From an uncultured bacterium (GTDB lineage: Bacteria > Planctomycetota > UBA8108 > UBA1146), in assembly GCA_913056395.1 (NCBI GenBank), contig CAJXMG010000001.1, positions 55,550-119,549 on the forward strand: 64,000 bases of DNA, in the 5' to 3' direction. The notes under the pieces were generated by a model. It did not search any database and was not told the DNA's origin. It saw only the letters and a list, made by a program, of their open reading frames with translations. A program made the translations under genes and the position numbers. Numbering within the stretch: the first letter of the stretch is position 1; every line of letters starts with the position of its first letter. Of this stretch, positions 43,205 through 52,072 are shown in pieces.

Positions 43205-44311
43205 TTATTCCTGAACCAATGCTTCCGACATTTGGTGGGCGATGGAGAGCATCGTCGAGGCCAAAGCACCATTCGGTTGCTGGACCATGACAGGGACTCC
43301 CGAATCTCCCTGCAGCGCCGTTGTCGGTTCGAGCGGGATCTTGCCCAGGAAGGGCACACCATAACGCTTGGAAATCCCCTCACCACCCTTGCCGGGGAAG
43401 ATCTCGGTCACGTGCTGGCACTGGGGGCATTCGAAGTGGCTCATGTTCTCGATGACACCGAGAATCGGCACGCTGGTTCTCTGGAACATCTGGATTCCCC
43501 GCTGAACATCGAGGAGTGCCACATCCTGCGGAGTGGTCACGATGACTCCGCCGGCGAGGGACAGGGACTGCACCAGAGTCAACTGTGCATCACCGGTACC
43601 GGGGGGAAGGTCGAGGACGAGGAAGTCCAGATCTCCCCACTCGACCTGAAACAGAAACTGACGCAGAAGACCGGTGACCATTGGTCCTCGCCAGATCACG
43701 GGGGAGTCCTCTTCGAGCAGGTAACCGATGGACATCGTTTGCAAGCCATGGGATTCGATGGGGAGGATCGTTTCACGCTCAGTGGCGTGGGGGCGAATTT
43801 CTTCGGTTCCCATCATTTTGGGTGTCGAAGGACCATAGACATCTGCGTCGAGAAGTCCGACCTTCTTGCCGATTTTTTGCAGGGCCAGAGCCAGATTGAC
43901 TGCAACGGTGGATTTGCCCACTCCTCCCTTGCCACTGGCGACGGCGATGACATGTTTGACCCCGGGGATATCCTGGGCTCCAACCGTGTTGGGCCCTGGT
44001 CCCTGAGCACCCTGAGCGGGGGAGCCCTGATCTCCGGATTCGGCTTGTGAATCCTCCGGTTTCTTGTGGAGGACCGTCACTTTGGAGACGCCCTCAATAC
44101 GCCCGATTTCTTCCTCCAGTCGCTCACTGATCGAGCCCTGTTGGTTAACCAGTTCAGGAGGAAATTCCACAACCAGGGTAATCTCTCCCTCATGGGCGAT
44201 CACTCTCTGGATCAACCCTGCCTGAACGACATTTCCGGGGGATCCGGGGAGGGGGATTTCAGCAAGGGTGCTCTGGATCTCCTCCAGAACGCGAGCTTTA
44301 TCAAAGGCCAT
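43205..44311 (-). CDS. mrp: Mrp/NBP35-family Fe-S cluster carrier ATPase
   Basis: This P-loop protein of about 368 residues loads or delivers Fe-S clusters. Residues 1-80 are a DUF59/MIP18-like domain (VLEEIQSTLAEIPLPG). Residues about 85-115 are a Gln/Gly/Pro linker. Walker A GKGGVGKST follows, with the deviant Lys typical of the MinD/Mrp group, then VGLLDADVYGPS. FECPQCQH contains the CxxC that binds the bridging cluster in the dimer. The ATG at 44311 has AGGAG 7 bases upstream; the frame is open to 44407. It is divergent from the thioredoxin-like gene. Confidence 0.93.
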   Translation of the reverse strand: MAFDKARVLEEIQSTLAEIPLPGSPGNVVQAGLIQRVIAHEGEITLVVEFPPELVNQQGSISERLEEEIGRIEGVSKVTVLHKKPEDSQAESGDQGSPAQGAQGPGPNTVGAQDIPGVKHVIAVASGKGGVGKSTVAVNLALALQKIGKKVGLLDADVYGPSTPKMMGTEEIRPHATERETILPIESHGLQTMSIGYLLEEDSPVIWRGPMVTGLLRQFLFQVEWGDLDFLVLDLPPGTGDAQLTLVQSLSLAGGVIVTTPQDVALLDVQRGIQMFQRTSVPILGVIENMSHFECPQCQHVTEIFPGKGGEGISKRYGVPFLGKIPLEPTTALQGDSGVPVMVQQPNGALASTMLSIAHQMSEALVQE

Positions 44312-44636
44312 CTTGTTACTCCTGGTCTCTGTCAGACGTGACATTGGGGTGTTGTTTGTGGTTTGCGGAGATTTTGAAATCGCTCCCGTGCAACACCTTC
44401 GGCACATTGTCCCTCATCGGAAGGTGGCGGAGGAAGCAAAATTGTCGATTTTTACCCGATGGGAGTCACGTTAGACGTCATTTCGGCAATTCGATCTGCC
44501 TCTTTATGAGTGGAATCCTACCTTTTGTGACCGATGTACCGTGAAACGCTTCTCAAAGGGGCGCAGGGGAGAGGGGAGAGTTAAGATCCAGATGTCGAGT
44601 GAAGAGACGTACTATTTATCTTTCAAGGGGAGAAAA
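44312..44636. other. Divergent intergenic region mrp / thioredoxin-like gene
   Basis: The 325 bases separate two divergent starts. Open frames that extend into it from both genes lack ribosome-binding sites and protein-like composition. No repeat, hairpin with U-run or clear -35/-10 pair was recognised, though both promoters must be here. Confidence 0.5.
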
Positions 44637-45026
44637 ATGGCAGATTTCGAATTTATCGAGGCAGAACAACTCGACACCCACCTCCTTCGGACCGAGGGGC
44701 TGAAACTGGTGCACTTCGGCAGTTCACTGGTGACCTCCTGCAACTTTATGCGTCGCAGTTTGTCAATCATCTCTCCGGAGTTCCAGAATCACCTGCAGAT
44801 GATTGAAGTTGAACTTCAACTGAGTCAGGTGGAAGTGGTTCAGCGCTTTCAGGTCCGATCACTCCCTACAATTCTGATCTTCGACGGTGATCAAGTGGTG
44901 GAGCGGCTGGAGCGAATCTTGTTACCCGCCGAATTACGGCAGTTTCTGCAGGACACCGTCTCTTTCCATGCTGTTCCGGAGATTCTCCCCAAACCGGAAG
45001 AACCGGGTCCTTCCTCCCAGATCTGA
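44637..45026 (+). CDS. Thioredoxin-fold protein without CxxC
   Basis: This 129-residue protein follows the thioredoxin secondary structure: KLVHFGSSLVTSCNFM for the active-site strand and helix, and FQVRSLPTILIFDGD with the cis-Pro segment SLPT at 75-78. The active site has only one Cys (C35); the position of the first Cys of WCGPC is not Cys and the Trp is missing. It cannot act as a classical dithiol reductase, but could bind a partner or form a mixed disulfide. The ATG at 44637 has AAGGGGAG just upstream. It is a single gene; mrp lies divergently. Confidence 0.68.
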   Translation: MADFEFIEAEQLDTHLLRTEGLKLVHFGSSLVTSCNFMRRSLSIISPEFQNHLQMIEVELQLSQVEVVQRFQVRSLPTILIFDGDQVVERLERILLPAELRQFLQDTVSFHAVPEILPKPEEPGPSSQI

Positions 45027-45229
45027 CTTCGGGAAAGCACCAATCCTGACCTCAGAGGGATCCAGAACGCCTTAATTGATCCTACAAAGTGATCAGAAAA
45101 ATGAACCGGGAACTAATTTCGTGTTCCGGGCGTCTCCCTTTCAGGATTTAATTCTGTTGACTCAGTGCGAACCACTGGCCGGAATAGATTGTTAACTTAC
45201 AGTAAAGAGTACAATCGTCGGAAAGTGTG

Positions 45230-45258
45230 TTGACAGACGAACCAGAATCCATTAATTT
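45230..45258 (+). promoter_or_regulatory. Near-consensus sigma-70-type promoter
   Basis: TTGACA at 45230-45235, 17-base spacer, TAATTT at 45253-45258. No gene follows; a terminator begins 25 bases after the -10 box. Predicted start is around 45265. Confidence 0.5.
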
Positions 45259-45282
45259 GCAATCCCACCTTTCAGAGCCCAT

Positions 45283-45324
45283 GAGGCGCCCCTGATATCC
45301 TCTATCAGCGGCGCCTCTTTTTTT
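45283..45324 (+). terminator. Intrinsic terminator with long stem
   Basis: GAGGCGCC (45283-45290) pairs with GGCGCCTC (45310-45317); inside, CTGATA pairs with TATCAG around a 5-base loop, with one C/C mismatch between the two helices. Seven U follow. It ends either the thioredoxin-like transcript or a short RNA from the promoter just upstream. Confidence 0.85.
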
Positions 45325-45487
45325 GTGGGGATTCTCTTGCACCTGTTTTTGGGCGGGTAACACAAGCCGATTTCAGGAGCGCCGATTGAAATCGACAGCG
45401 GTTCCACCAACCGGTAGCCACCGTGCCATCCGGGGGAGCAATTTGCTCACCGGAAAGCTCAAGCCAGGGAGGAAACGGGAAAGAGGA

Positions 45488-46702
45488 TTACTCAGAAGTG
45501 GAGGTGCTTGACCAGATTTGAGCCTTCTCCATCAGCTCGTCGAACTGGGCAGAGAGGGCATGGGTCGAAGAATCGATGGGGCTTTTGAAGAAGATTCCGC
45601 AATGTTCCTGCAGCCCTGATTCACCCCGTCTTTGAGCATGAGCCAACAGTCGGGCGAGGTCGATGACGAGCGGGGCAGCAAGGATTGCATCGCATCCCTG
45701 CCAGGTGAATTGCATCGACATGCGGTGACCCATGAAGCCTTTGAAATGAATCAGATCCCAGGCGGTCTTGTTGTCGCCCAGACTAGGGACGTAATCGATG
45801 CGAACCTGACTGTGAACATCTTCCCCAAGGATTTCATGAATCAATTCGCCCTTGGAAGCGAGCTTACTGCTTTTGTTTTCCTCATGAGCAAGAACTTCAC
45901 CATCCCGATCGCCGAGCATGTTGTAGCTCTGCCAGCTCATCACCTGCAGTGCCCTTTGGGCGAACATGGGAGCGAGTGCGGATTTGACGAGTGTCTCACC
46001 GGTTTTTCCATCGCTGCCACAATACGCGCAGCCTGCCTCTTCAAGGATTTCACGGGTTGCCGGAATCAGGGCCGCCGCTGAAGGAGTGAAGTTGACGTAA
46101 GCGGCGCCGACATTGGCCGCAGCCATGGCGTAGATGGTGCTCGACCGGAATGCCGTCGAGTCGCCTTCAAAAAGTGCTTCCTGAAGTGCGATGGCGGACT
46201 GGTGTGCTGGGTGGTCTTTCAGGGATGCTTCCGTGGAGGAAAGATTGACGACGACAAGGCCGTCCAGTTCGTTGTTCTGAACGAACTCATTCAGATCCCC
46301 TGTGACCCGTTCCAAAGCTTCTTGCGGAGTGGGGGAATCCCCGTTGCACTGTTGGCCGTTCAGGCCTCTGATCGCCTCGTCGGCATTGACGAGTACTCCC
46401 GGGCGAATCCTTCGATCCACCTGCTCAAGATCGGACTGAATCATTTCAATCAGGGGCAAGGAGAGGCTGCCAGAGTCCGCCTCGATGGCTCGGGCGCTGT
46501 CGATGAGGGATCCAGAACGAATCTCATGACCGCCCAGAACCCACTGTTCCGCTTGGGGCATTTCACAACTGGAAAACTGGGGGTGGTCGGTGATCAGCCC
46601 GGTGCATGGAACCAGTTTTCGGGAGAGTGCAGCGAGTCCTGCGATCACAGTGGTCGCCACTCCGCCACGGGCACCGATGAGCCAGAGTCCAAGCTTGCTC
46701 AT
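45488..46702 (-). CDS. Inositol-3-phosphate synthase family protein
   Basis: This NAD-dependent enzyme is predicted to cyclise glucose-6-phosphate to inositol phosphate. It has 404 residues. A Rossmann start (GLWLIGARGGVATTV) is followed by VNLSSTEA, AAYVNFTPSAA, GSDGKTGETLVKSALAPMF and QSYNMLGDRDGEVL, corresponding to the NADxK and SYNHLGNNDG motifs of Ino1. Several positions differ from actinobacterial or archaeal Ino1, so a related reaction is possible. The ATG is not preceded by a strong Shine-Dalgarno. The product could feed inositol lipids or compatible solutes. rpsU lies 200 bases upstream on the same strand. Confidence 0.82.
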   Translation of the reverse strand: MSKLGLWLIGARGGVATTVIAGLAALSRKLVPCTGLITDHPQFSSCEMPQAEQWVLGGHEIRSGSLIDSARAIEADSGSLSLPLIEMIQSDLEQVDRRIRPGVLVNADEAIRGLNGQQCNGDSPTPQEALERVTGDLNEFVQNNELDGLVVVNLSSTEASLKDHPAHQSAIALQEALFEGDSTAFRSSTIYAMAAANVGAAYVNFTPSAAALIPATREILEEAGCAYCGSDGKTGETLVKSALAPMFAQRALQVMSWQSYNMLGDRDGEVLAHEENKSSKLASKGELIHEILGEDVHSQVRIDYVPSLGDNKTAWDLIHFKGFMGHRMSMQFTWQGCDAILAAPLVIDLARLLAHAQRRGESGLQEHCGIFFKSPIDSSTHALSAQFDELMEKAQIWSSTSTSE

Positions 46703-46904
46703 CTGATGGCCTCTCGCACAGAACGGATCAATAGGGACTCTGATGGGGGAGCAGTGCTGATTTCAAAAAGATCGGTGCTGAAGTCAAAGAGACCCATGAG
46801 TTTTATCAAGCAGCAACTTCGCAGCGTTCGGATATTCATCGTGAAGGTCGGCAATGTCAGAAACCCTGGCAAAGCCGACGACCGAATTCGAAACCCGGAT
46901 GGGG

Positions 46905-47132
46905 TTAGCGGCGACGGTGCTTTCTGCGGGTTTCCTTGATGCTGGTTTTGCGATCTTTCTTGCGCATCAACTTTTCAAATTCTCTCTGCTTACGACGCTT
47001 TTCCTCAGAGGGCTTTTCGTAAAAGCTTCTCTTCTTGATTTCCTTGAGAAGTCCCTCTTTGGCGACGGTTCTCTTGAAGCGCTGAAGCAACTTTTCGGAA
47101 GTTTCTCCGCTGCGGATAGTCACTCGAATCAA
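46905..47132 (-). CDS. rpsU: Ribosomal protein bS21
   Basis: This is a small-subunit ribosomal protein of 75 residues involved in translation initiation. VTIRSGETSEKLLQRFKR is the usual N-terminus, KRSFYEKPSEEKRRKQ the central part, and the C-terminus is strongly basic (RRKHRRR). Its lysine/arginine content and length fit bS21. It is on the same strand as the inositol-phosphate synthase, separated by about 200 bases with no convincing gene. About 290 bases upstream separate it from the divergent lnt gene; no promoter was recognised there. Confidence 0.95.
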   Translation of the reverse strand: MIRVTIRSGETSEKLLQRFKRTVAKEGLLKEIKKRSFYEKPSEEKRRKQREFEKLMRKKDRKTSIKETRRKHRRR

Positions 47133-47426
47133 TGCAGTCCTCTTTCTCTCGAATCCACGTATCTCATCAATGTGTCAACTGTGGGGTTGATCTGCCGATC
47201 ACCCGGGCGAATGAGCCTGTGGGCTCCACCGGAGTGAAATGTTGATTCCGTAAAATCAATGGCAAACGGGAATTGTAGGGGAAACCGGATGGGCTGGCAA
47301 GAGAAGCGGGAGATTGGATTGGATTCGGTGCGGAGCGTTTTTGAGCACTGGACAGGATAGGTCCGAGGACGCAGGATCTTCACAGAGAAGCCCTGTGGGC
47401 CTCAGCAGGGAATCCGGGGGACCTGA

Positions 47427-49190
47427 ATGATCCGTTTGCCTCAGAACAGCTCGGAAGCTTCACCGGAGGGCTCGGGGGAGGGGTCTGAAACTCGCAAATC
47501 CCTGCGATTGCGGCTGATCCTCTCGGCAGTCGCCGGTGTCATGATTCCCCTGGGATTCGACCCCTGGGGCCTCGCTTTCCTGATGCCTTTCGCTTTCATG
47601 ATTCTGGCACTGGCCACAGACCGCTGTGGATTCCGTCGATCCCTGCTTCTGGGCTGGGTCTTCGGTCTCGGTGTGCAGGGCACGTCCTTGCCATGGATCA
47701 TGCTGGCGGCCAAAAATTATCTGGGCATCTTCGTGCTCGATGATCCTGATTCACTGATCGCCTGGCTCGCCGGTACAGGCCTGTTTCTGATCTGGTGGCC
47801 CCTCTCCTCGTTGGGGTGGGGACTCTGTCTGGCGCTGGTGAGTCTGGCTCCGGAGGCGCCGGGTGCTCGTCAGCGGATCTGGAAGTGCCTCGGGATCCTT
47901 GTCTTTGTCGCGTTGTATGAACAGTACTGGCCACGCCTCTTCCCCTGGTCCGTCGGTTCAGCGTTGGCGACGGTGGAGCCATCGGCGGGTTGGATCCTGT
48001 TAAGGCAATGGGGAGTGGAAGTCACCAGTCTGGTCATCGCCAGTAGCGGTTTTCTGGCCGCTCACATCTTTCCACTGGTCTTTGATTTCTTTGATCGGCG
48101 TCAAAAGGTGGTCACCCTGAGCCGGGTCTGGTTGCTGATTCCGGGACTGGCCGTCGCCTCTCTGACCCTGCTTCCCCTGCCGAACCGGGGCTCCTCTTCC
48201 CAGTTTCACGAAGCGGGCCAGGAGGTCGTGGTTTCTCTGGTACAGCCAGCGATTCCCCTCGAAGACCGTCACGGAGCCAAGTGGCGTGAGTTGAATGAAA
48301 CGCTGCTGGAATGGCTGTCCGTGGTTGAGGATGACCCGGAGAAAATGTTGCGATCGGAAGGCGGAAACCTGAGACGACTCACGGTCTTCCCTGAGGGAAT
48401 GATCCCCGGAGTTCACGATGCCGATAGCCTTCGCCGCTGGGCCCAAATGGCGGGTGTCGACCAGCCTCTTCTTTCGGGAGTGATGGTGGAGACGGAGGAA
48501 GGGTTTGCCAATGCCGTGGCCCTGATTGAGCCTGTCAGGAGTGGGGTGGGAGTCCGGGATTATTCGGTTCAGCTCGGATTCAAAAAAGATCTGGTTCCTT
48601 TCGGCGAAAGAATTCCCGGGGAATCGATTTTTGAGGCAATCGGTTGGAAGCCGCCCATCACTGGGCTCGTGGCCGGGGATCGGCCCATCGTCTTCGATCT
48701 GGGTTCAGCCGATCACGGATTCGGAGTTTCCATCTGTTATGAAGGGTTGCTCCCCGGGACGAGCCGCGGGCTTCAGGAGTCGGGGGCACAGTGGCACGTC
48801 AATGTCACGGAGGATCTTTGGTACGGTGATTTTCTGGAACCTGCTCAGCATCTTCAGTTGCAGAGATCGCGGTCCATCGAATCTTCACTGCCGCTGTTAA
48901 GATGTACGAATGCGGGCCTGACAGTGGCCTTTGATCCGCAGGCCTTTGGTCAGCAGACACTTCTCGCCTATCGTAGCTTTCCCGGTGATCCCGAATGGCA
49001 CACGATCGATGCCGCAGGGGAGATTGCCCTGGATCGGGAGATCGGTGCCACGGGGACATTACAGGTCCACCTGAGAAGCCACCCGCAGATTCGGAAAGGA
49101 CCTCTTCTCGAGTGGCCCCAAGGCTGGGCACCGATTCTCGGAGGAGTCTGGATTCTCGCAGGATTGCTACGAATCGCCCTCCAGAGGTAG
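47427..49190 (+). CDS. lnt: Apolipoprotein N-acyltransferase
   Basis: Lnt adds the third acyl chain to lipoproteins in the inner membrane. The 587 residues have several N-terminal membrane helices and a periplasmic nitrilase-like domain. The catalytic triad is visible: Glu323 in FPEG, Lys386/387 in KKDLVPFGE and Cys437 in SICYE. A last helix lies near the C-terminus. The two lipoproteins at 1781-3525 are potential substrates. The first 25 residues are Ser/Glu-rich and the start may be somewhat downstream. rpoN follows 266 bases later with its own promoter-like region. Confidence 0.93.
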   Translation: MIRLPQNSSEASPEGSGEGSETRKSLRLRLILSAVAGVMIPLGFDPWGLAFLMPFAFMILALATDRCGFRRSLLLGWVFGLGVQGTSLPWIMLAAKNYLGIFVLDDPDSLIAWLAGTGLFLIWWPLSSLGWGLCLALVSLAPEAPGARQRIWKCLGILVFVALYEQYWPRLFPWSVGSALATVEPSAGWILLRQWGVEVTSLVIASSGFLAAHIFPLVFDFFDRRQKVVTLSRVWLLIPGLAVASLTLLPLPNRGSSSQFHEAGQEVVVSLVQPAIPLEDRHGAKWRELNETLLEWLSVVEDDPEKMLRSEGGNLRRLTVFPEGMIPGVHDADSLRRWAQMAGVDQPLLSGVMVETEEGFANAVALIEPVRSGVGVRDYSVQLGFKKDLVPFGERIPGESIFEAIGWKPPITGLVAGDRPIVFDLGSADHGFGVSICYEGLLPGTSRGLQESGAQWHVNVTEDLWYGDFLEPAQHLQLQRSRSIESSLPLLRCTNAGLTVAFDPQAFGQQTLLAYRSFPGDPEWHTIDAAGEIALDREIGATGTLQVHLRSHPQIRKGPLLEWPQGWAPILGGVWILAGLLRIALQR

Positions 49191-49206
49191 CAGGGCCTTC
49201 CCCGGG

Positions 49207-49234
49207 TTGACTAGCATAAAATATGCCGTAATAT
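49207..49234 (+). promoter_or_regulatory. Candidate promoter for rpoN
   Basis: TTGACT at 49207-49212 and TAATAT at 49229-49234, 16-base spacer, about 220 bases before the rpoN ATG. The resulting leader would contain the inverted repeat and the 15-bp repeats listed below. Confidence 0.45.
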
Positions 49235-49245
49235 TGAAAACAGTC

Positions 49246-49314
49246 CTAGATCCCCCAAAATTCTAGACTTGCGTTTTGGCTACTGCGTCAAAAATCCGAT
49301 TTCAGGGGATCTAG
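49246..49314. repeat. 10-bp inverted repeat around a 49-base loop
   Basis: CTAGATCCCC at 49246-49255 is an exact inverted copy of GGGGATCTAG at 49305-49314. It lies between the candidate promoter and rpoN. Paired protein sites or a long RNA hairpin are both possible. Confidence 0.6.
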
Positions 49315-49372
49315 AGCAACTTTCAGGCCGTTTTTGGTATTGGGCTTCACTTTTTTGGGAATCTTCGATTCC

Positions 49373-49425
49373 CGCACAGTGTAGGTCCGCACTGTGTCAG
49401 TCCGCACAGTGCCAGTTCGCCTGTG
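49373..49425. repeat. Four tandem 15-bp repeats before rpoN
   Basis: CGCACAGTG (49373), CGCACTGTG (49388), CGCACAGTG (49403) and CGCCTGTG (49418) are spaced exactly 15 bases apart. Adjacent CACAGTG and CACTGTG are inverted complements, so they form dyads. The block ends about 32 bases before the rpoN ATG, in the likely leader or control region. Confidence 0.7.
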
Positions 49426-49456
49426 AGACTCCACCCCGTCCCTGAAAGGAGATGCG

Positions 49457-50986
49457 ATGCGTCTGGATACCGGCCTTTTCCAGCAGCAGACACAGAAGCA
49501 GATCCTTTCTCCTCAAATGATCCAGTCGATGGAGATTCTGGTGCTCAACCAGCAGCAGCTGGAAGAGCGGATCAACGATGAGCTCGAATCCAATGTCGCC
49601 CTCGAGCGGTCGGAAGCGGAGAGTGCTGAAAAAGGCGGAGAGGACGGCTCCACGACGGAGATCGAAATCGAGACTGATAGCGAAGCTTTCGATCTGGATC
49701 AGGATCGATCCGAATTCGACGAGTTGATTGATCTTGGCGAACGGTACGAGCAGTTGCGTGAACTGCAGCAGGCCGATTTCTGGGCCGAATCGACTCCGAC
49801 TCGAAAATCCTCACTGGGAAGCGGTGAAGATGAGTATGAGTGGGTTGATCACGTCGAAGGTCCTTCGGAAACCCTGGCGGAGCACCTGCTGGCACAGCTG
49901 CGACTGAAGACGATTCTCAGCCAGCGCCAGATCGCCCTTTGCGAGGAAATTATATTCAACCTCGACGAGCGCGGCTGGCGACTTCACTCCCTCGAAGAGA
50001 TCGCAGCAGGAGTCGCCTCGGGGATAGAGTCAGAAGACAGCGATCCTCGTTGGCAGGAGGTCGCTCCCTCTTCCGCAGAGTGGGAAGATGCTCTCCACAT
50101 GGTTCAGTCCCTCGACCCACCGGGTGTGGGGGCGGAAAACCTCATCGATTGCCTCTGCATACAATTGCACAGGGACGCTGCGGATAACCAATTAGAGGAA
50201 CTGCTGGTCCGTTGGCATTTGGACGATCTGGCCAAGAACCGTCTTCCGCAGATCGCCAAGACCACTGGAAAATCCCTCGAAGAAATCAAATTGGCTGCGG
50301 AGGTGATCCGTTCGCTGGAGCCGATTCCCGGGAGAGCATTTATTCAAAGTGCCAATCCGCGCATCGTTCCAGACATCCTCATCGAGAGGGATGCGGAAGG
50401 TGTGTTTCGGGCAGAGGTCGGGGGGCAATCGACCCCACGGTTGCAGATTTCTCCCCACTACCGGGAATTGTTGAAGGGTGCCAAGAAGGACCCGGAGCTG
50501 CGCAAGTATCTGCGCAAGCACATCGAAAATGCGGAGTGGCTGATGGGGGCTGTCCAGCAGCGAAACTCAACCCTGCAAAGGGTTGCTCAGGAGATCCTCG
50601 ATCGTCAGCAGCAGTTTTTCAGCGAGGGGGACCGCTTCCTCGCCCCGATGCGAATGCAGGACGTGGCCGATTCCATCGGGGTCAATGTCTCAACGGTGAG
50701 CCGGGCGATTTCGGGAAAGTGGTTCCAATCGCCGGGGATGTTGCGTGAACTTCGAAGCCTCTTCAGTGGGGGAACGGTTCGCGATGACGGTGCTGAAGAG
50801 TCCCGTGGCGGAGTCATCGCCCGGATCAAGGAATTGGTTGCCGCGGAAGATCCGAAAAAGCCCCTCAGTGATGCGACGATCGTCAAGGAACTGGAAAAAT
50901 CGGGAGTCCGAATCTCGCGCAGAACCGTGACCAAGTATCGGGAAGCAGAGGATATTCCTTCTTCTAGGGAGCGCCGCCAGTATTGA
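49457..50986 (+). CDS. rpoN: RNA polymerase sigma-54 factor
   Basis: Sigma-54 directs polymerase to -24/-12 promoters activated by AAA+ enhancer-binding proteins. The 509 residues start with the Gln-rich region I (QQQTQKQILSPQMIQSMEIL), followed by an acidic region II, the core-binding domain, the HTH with VADSIGVNVSTVSRAI, and the RpoN box in RRTVTKYRE near the C-terminus. The ATG has AAAGGAGAT upstream. The upstream region carries four 15-bp repeats. glnA and a PII-like gene, classic targets in other bacteria, are in the same window, but I saw no clear -24/-12 site before them. Confidence 0.95.
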   Translation: MRLDTGLFQQQTQKQILSPQMIQSMEILVLNQQQLEERINDELESNVALERSEAESAEKGGEDGSTTEIEIETDSEAFDLDQDRSEFDELIDLGERYEQLRELQQADFWAESTPTRKSSLGSGEDEYEWVDHVEGPSETLAEHLLAQLRLKTILSQRQIALCEEIIFNLDERGWRLHSLEEIAAGVASGIESEDSDPRWQEVAPSSAEWEDALHMVQSLDPPGVGAENLIDCLCIQLHRDAADNQLEELLVRWHLDDLAKNRLPQIAKTTGKSLEEIKLAAEVIRSLEPIPGRAFIQSANPRIVPDILIERDAEGVFRAEVGGQSTPRLQISPHYRELLKGAKKDPELRKYLRKHIENAEWLMGAVQQRNSTLQRVAQEILDRQQQFFSEGDRFLAPMRMQDVADSIGVNVSTVSRAISGKWFQSPGMLRELRSLFSGGTVRDDGAEESRGGVIARIKELVAAEDPKKPLSDATIVKELEKSGVRISRRTVTKYREAEDIPSSRERRQY

Positions 50987-51115
50987 GCGAATCCGGGGGG
51001 GATGGAGTCAGAGAAGCGGGGAATCCCACCTCTGCGAAAAAATCCTGTTATGCTGTCTGGACTCATCCATTTTGTCCCATCTTGGATCCGCAGTACGGGG
51101 AGTACTTTTGCACCG

Positions 51116-52072
51116 ATGATTGAAATTGAGGATCTGTCCCTTAGCTACGGAGACCGCCGTGCCCTCGATGGAATCTCATTCAAGGTTCCAGCGGGAGCTG
51201 TCACCGGATTTATCGGAGAGAACGGTGCCGGCAAGACCAGCACCTTCCGGGTTCTGACGACCTGGTTATTGCCGGATGCCGAGACTCAAAGGGTCGTCGT
51301 CGACGGTGTCGATCTGCTCAGGGATCCGCAGACAGCATGCACCCGTGTGGGAGTACTGCCGGAACAATTGGCCTTGCCCGGTGAACTGCGGGTCGCAGAA
51401 TTTTTGCACTTCCGCAGTGGAATCAAGAATGTGCCCTCCCGCCAGGCAAAGGCAGAGGTCAGCAGGGTTCTCGAAGCGGTCAATGCCAGCGACATGGGGC
51501 AACGCCGCATCGATACACTTTCACAGGGCTATCGACAGAGAATAGGATTGGCGGATGCCCTGCTGGGTGACCCTCCGGTTCTGCTTCTCGATGAGCCCAC
51601 TCGCGGTCTCGATCCGCGTCAGATTTCCCAATTTCGTACCCTTCTGGATGAACTGCGCGGCAATCACACCCTTCTGCTCTCCAGTCATGTCCTCGGAGAA
51701 GTGGAGCAGTTGTGTGACAGGATCTGTGTGATCAGCAAAGGGAAGATTCGGTTGGAGGAGGATCGGGAGTCGTGGACTCAGCGACTGGGCAAGGCGGGAC
51801 GCTGGCAACTTGAACTCGCGCCATCGGCGGATGCAAAAAAGGTCACTCAATGGCTCAACCAACAGCCAGAGGTGCAGTCGGTGAAACGTGATCAGCACCA
51901 CTGGAGTATCCAGTCCGATGCCGCTTTGGGTTTTCGCATCGGAGAAAAAGCCCTGGAGGAAGGTTGGGTGATCATGGAGCTCCGCAGTGAGCCTGCCACC
52001 CTCGAATCCCTTTTCCTCGAGTGGACCGGAACTGATTCGGGCATCCCCGCTAAAGATGGGGAGGGATCATGA
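51116..52072 (+). CDS. ABC transporter ATPase, GldA-like
   Basis: This is the 318-residue ATPase of a Gld-type ABC system. Walker A GENGAGKTS is at 34-42, the signature LSQGYRQR at 135-142, and Walker B VLLLDE at 155-160, followed by the D-loop and a switch His in LSSHVL. The C-terminal 80 residues are a regulatory-type domain. The ATG at 51116 is chosen because the family starts right before IEIEDLSLSYG; the frame is open 114 bases further upstream. The stop overlaps the permease gene. It is the first of five coupled genes and lies 130 bases after rpoN. Confidence 0.92.
   Translation: MIEIEDLSLSYGDRRALDGISFKVPAGAVTGFIGENGAGKTSTFRVLTTWLLPDAETQRVVVDGVDLLRDPQTACTRVGVLPEQLALPGELRVAEFLHFRSGIKNVPSRQAKAEVSRVLEAVNASDMGQRRIDTLSQGYRQRIGLADALLGDPPVLLLDEPTRGLDPRQISQFRTLLDELRGNHTLLLSSHVLGEVEQLCDRICVISKGKIRLEEDRESWTQRLGKAGRWQLELAPSADAKKVTQWLNQQPEVQSVKRDQHHWSIQSDAALGFRIGEKALEEGWVIMELRSEPATLESLFLEWTGTDSGIPAKDGEGS

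Larger units (their letters stand above)
45027..45487. other. Intergenic region with promoter-like sequence and hairpin
   Basis: The 461 bases lie between the convergent thioredoxin-like gene and the inositol-phosphate synthase. The left part (45027-45229) is AT-rich with no obvious feature. The centre holds a near-consensus promoter and a strong terminator hairpin (listed separately). The right part, 45330-45487, has short inverted repeats such as GAGCAA/TTGCTC at 45451-45463 and is more GC-rich; no gene was recognised. Confidence 0.55.

Noticed and set aside
46703..46904. Short minus-strand frame whose TGA overlaps the inositol-phosphate synthase ATG
   Set aside because: Only about 45 codons with no Shine-Dalgarno, and a neighbouring frame looks equally protein-like but has no start codon. 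Evidence is too weak for a gene.
46854..47237. Plus-strand open frame of 127 codons
   Set aside because: It is antisense to rpsU; the Lys/Arg codons of rpsU create the frame.
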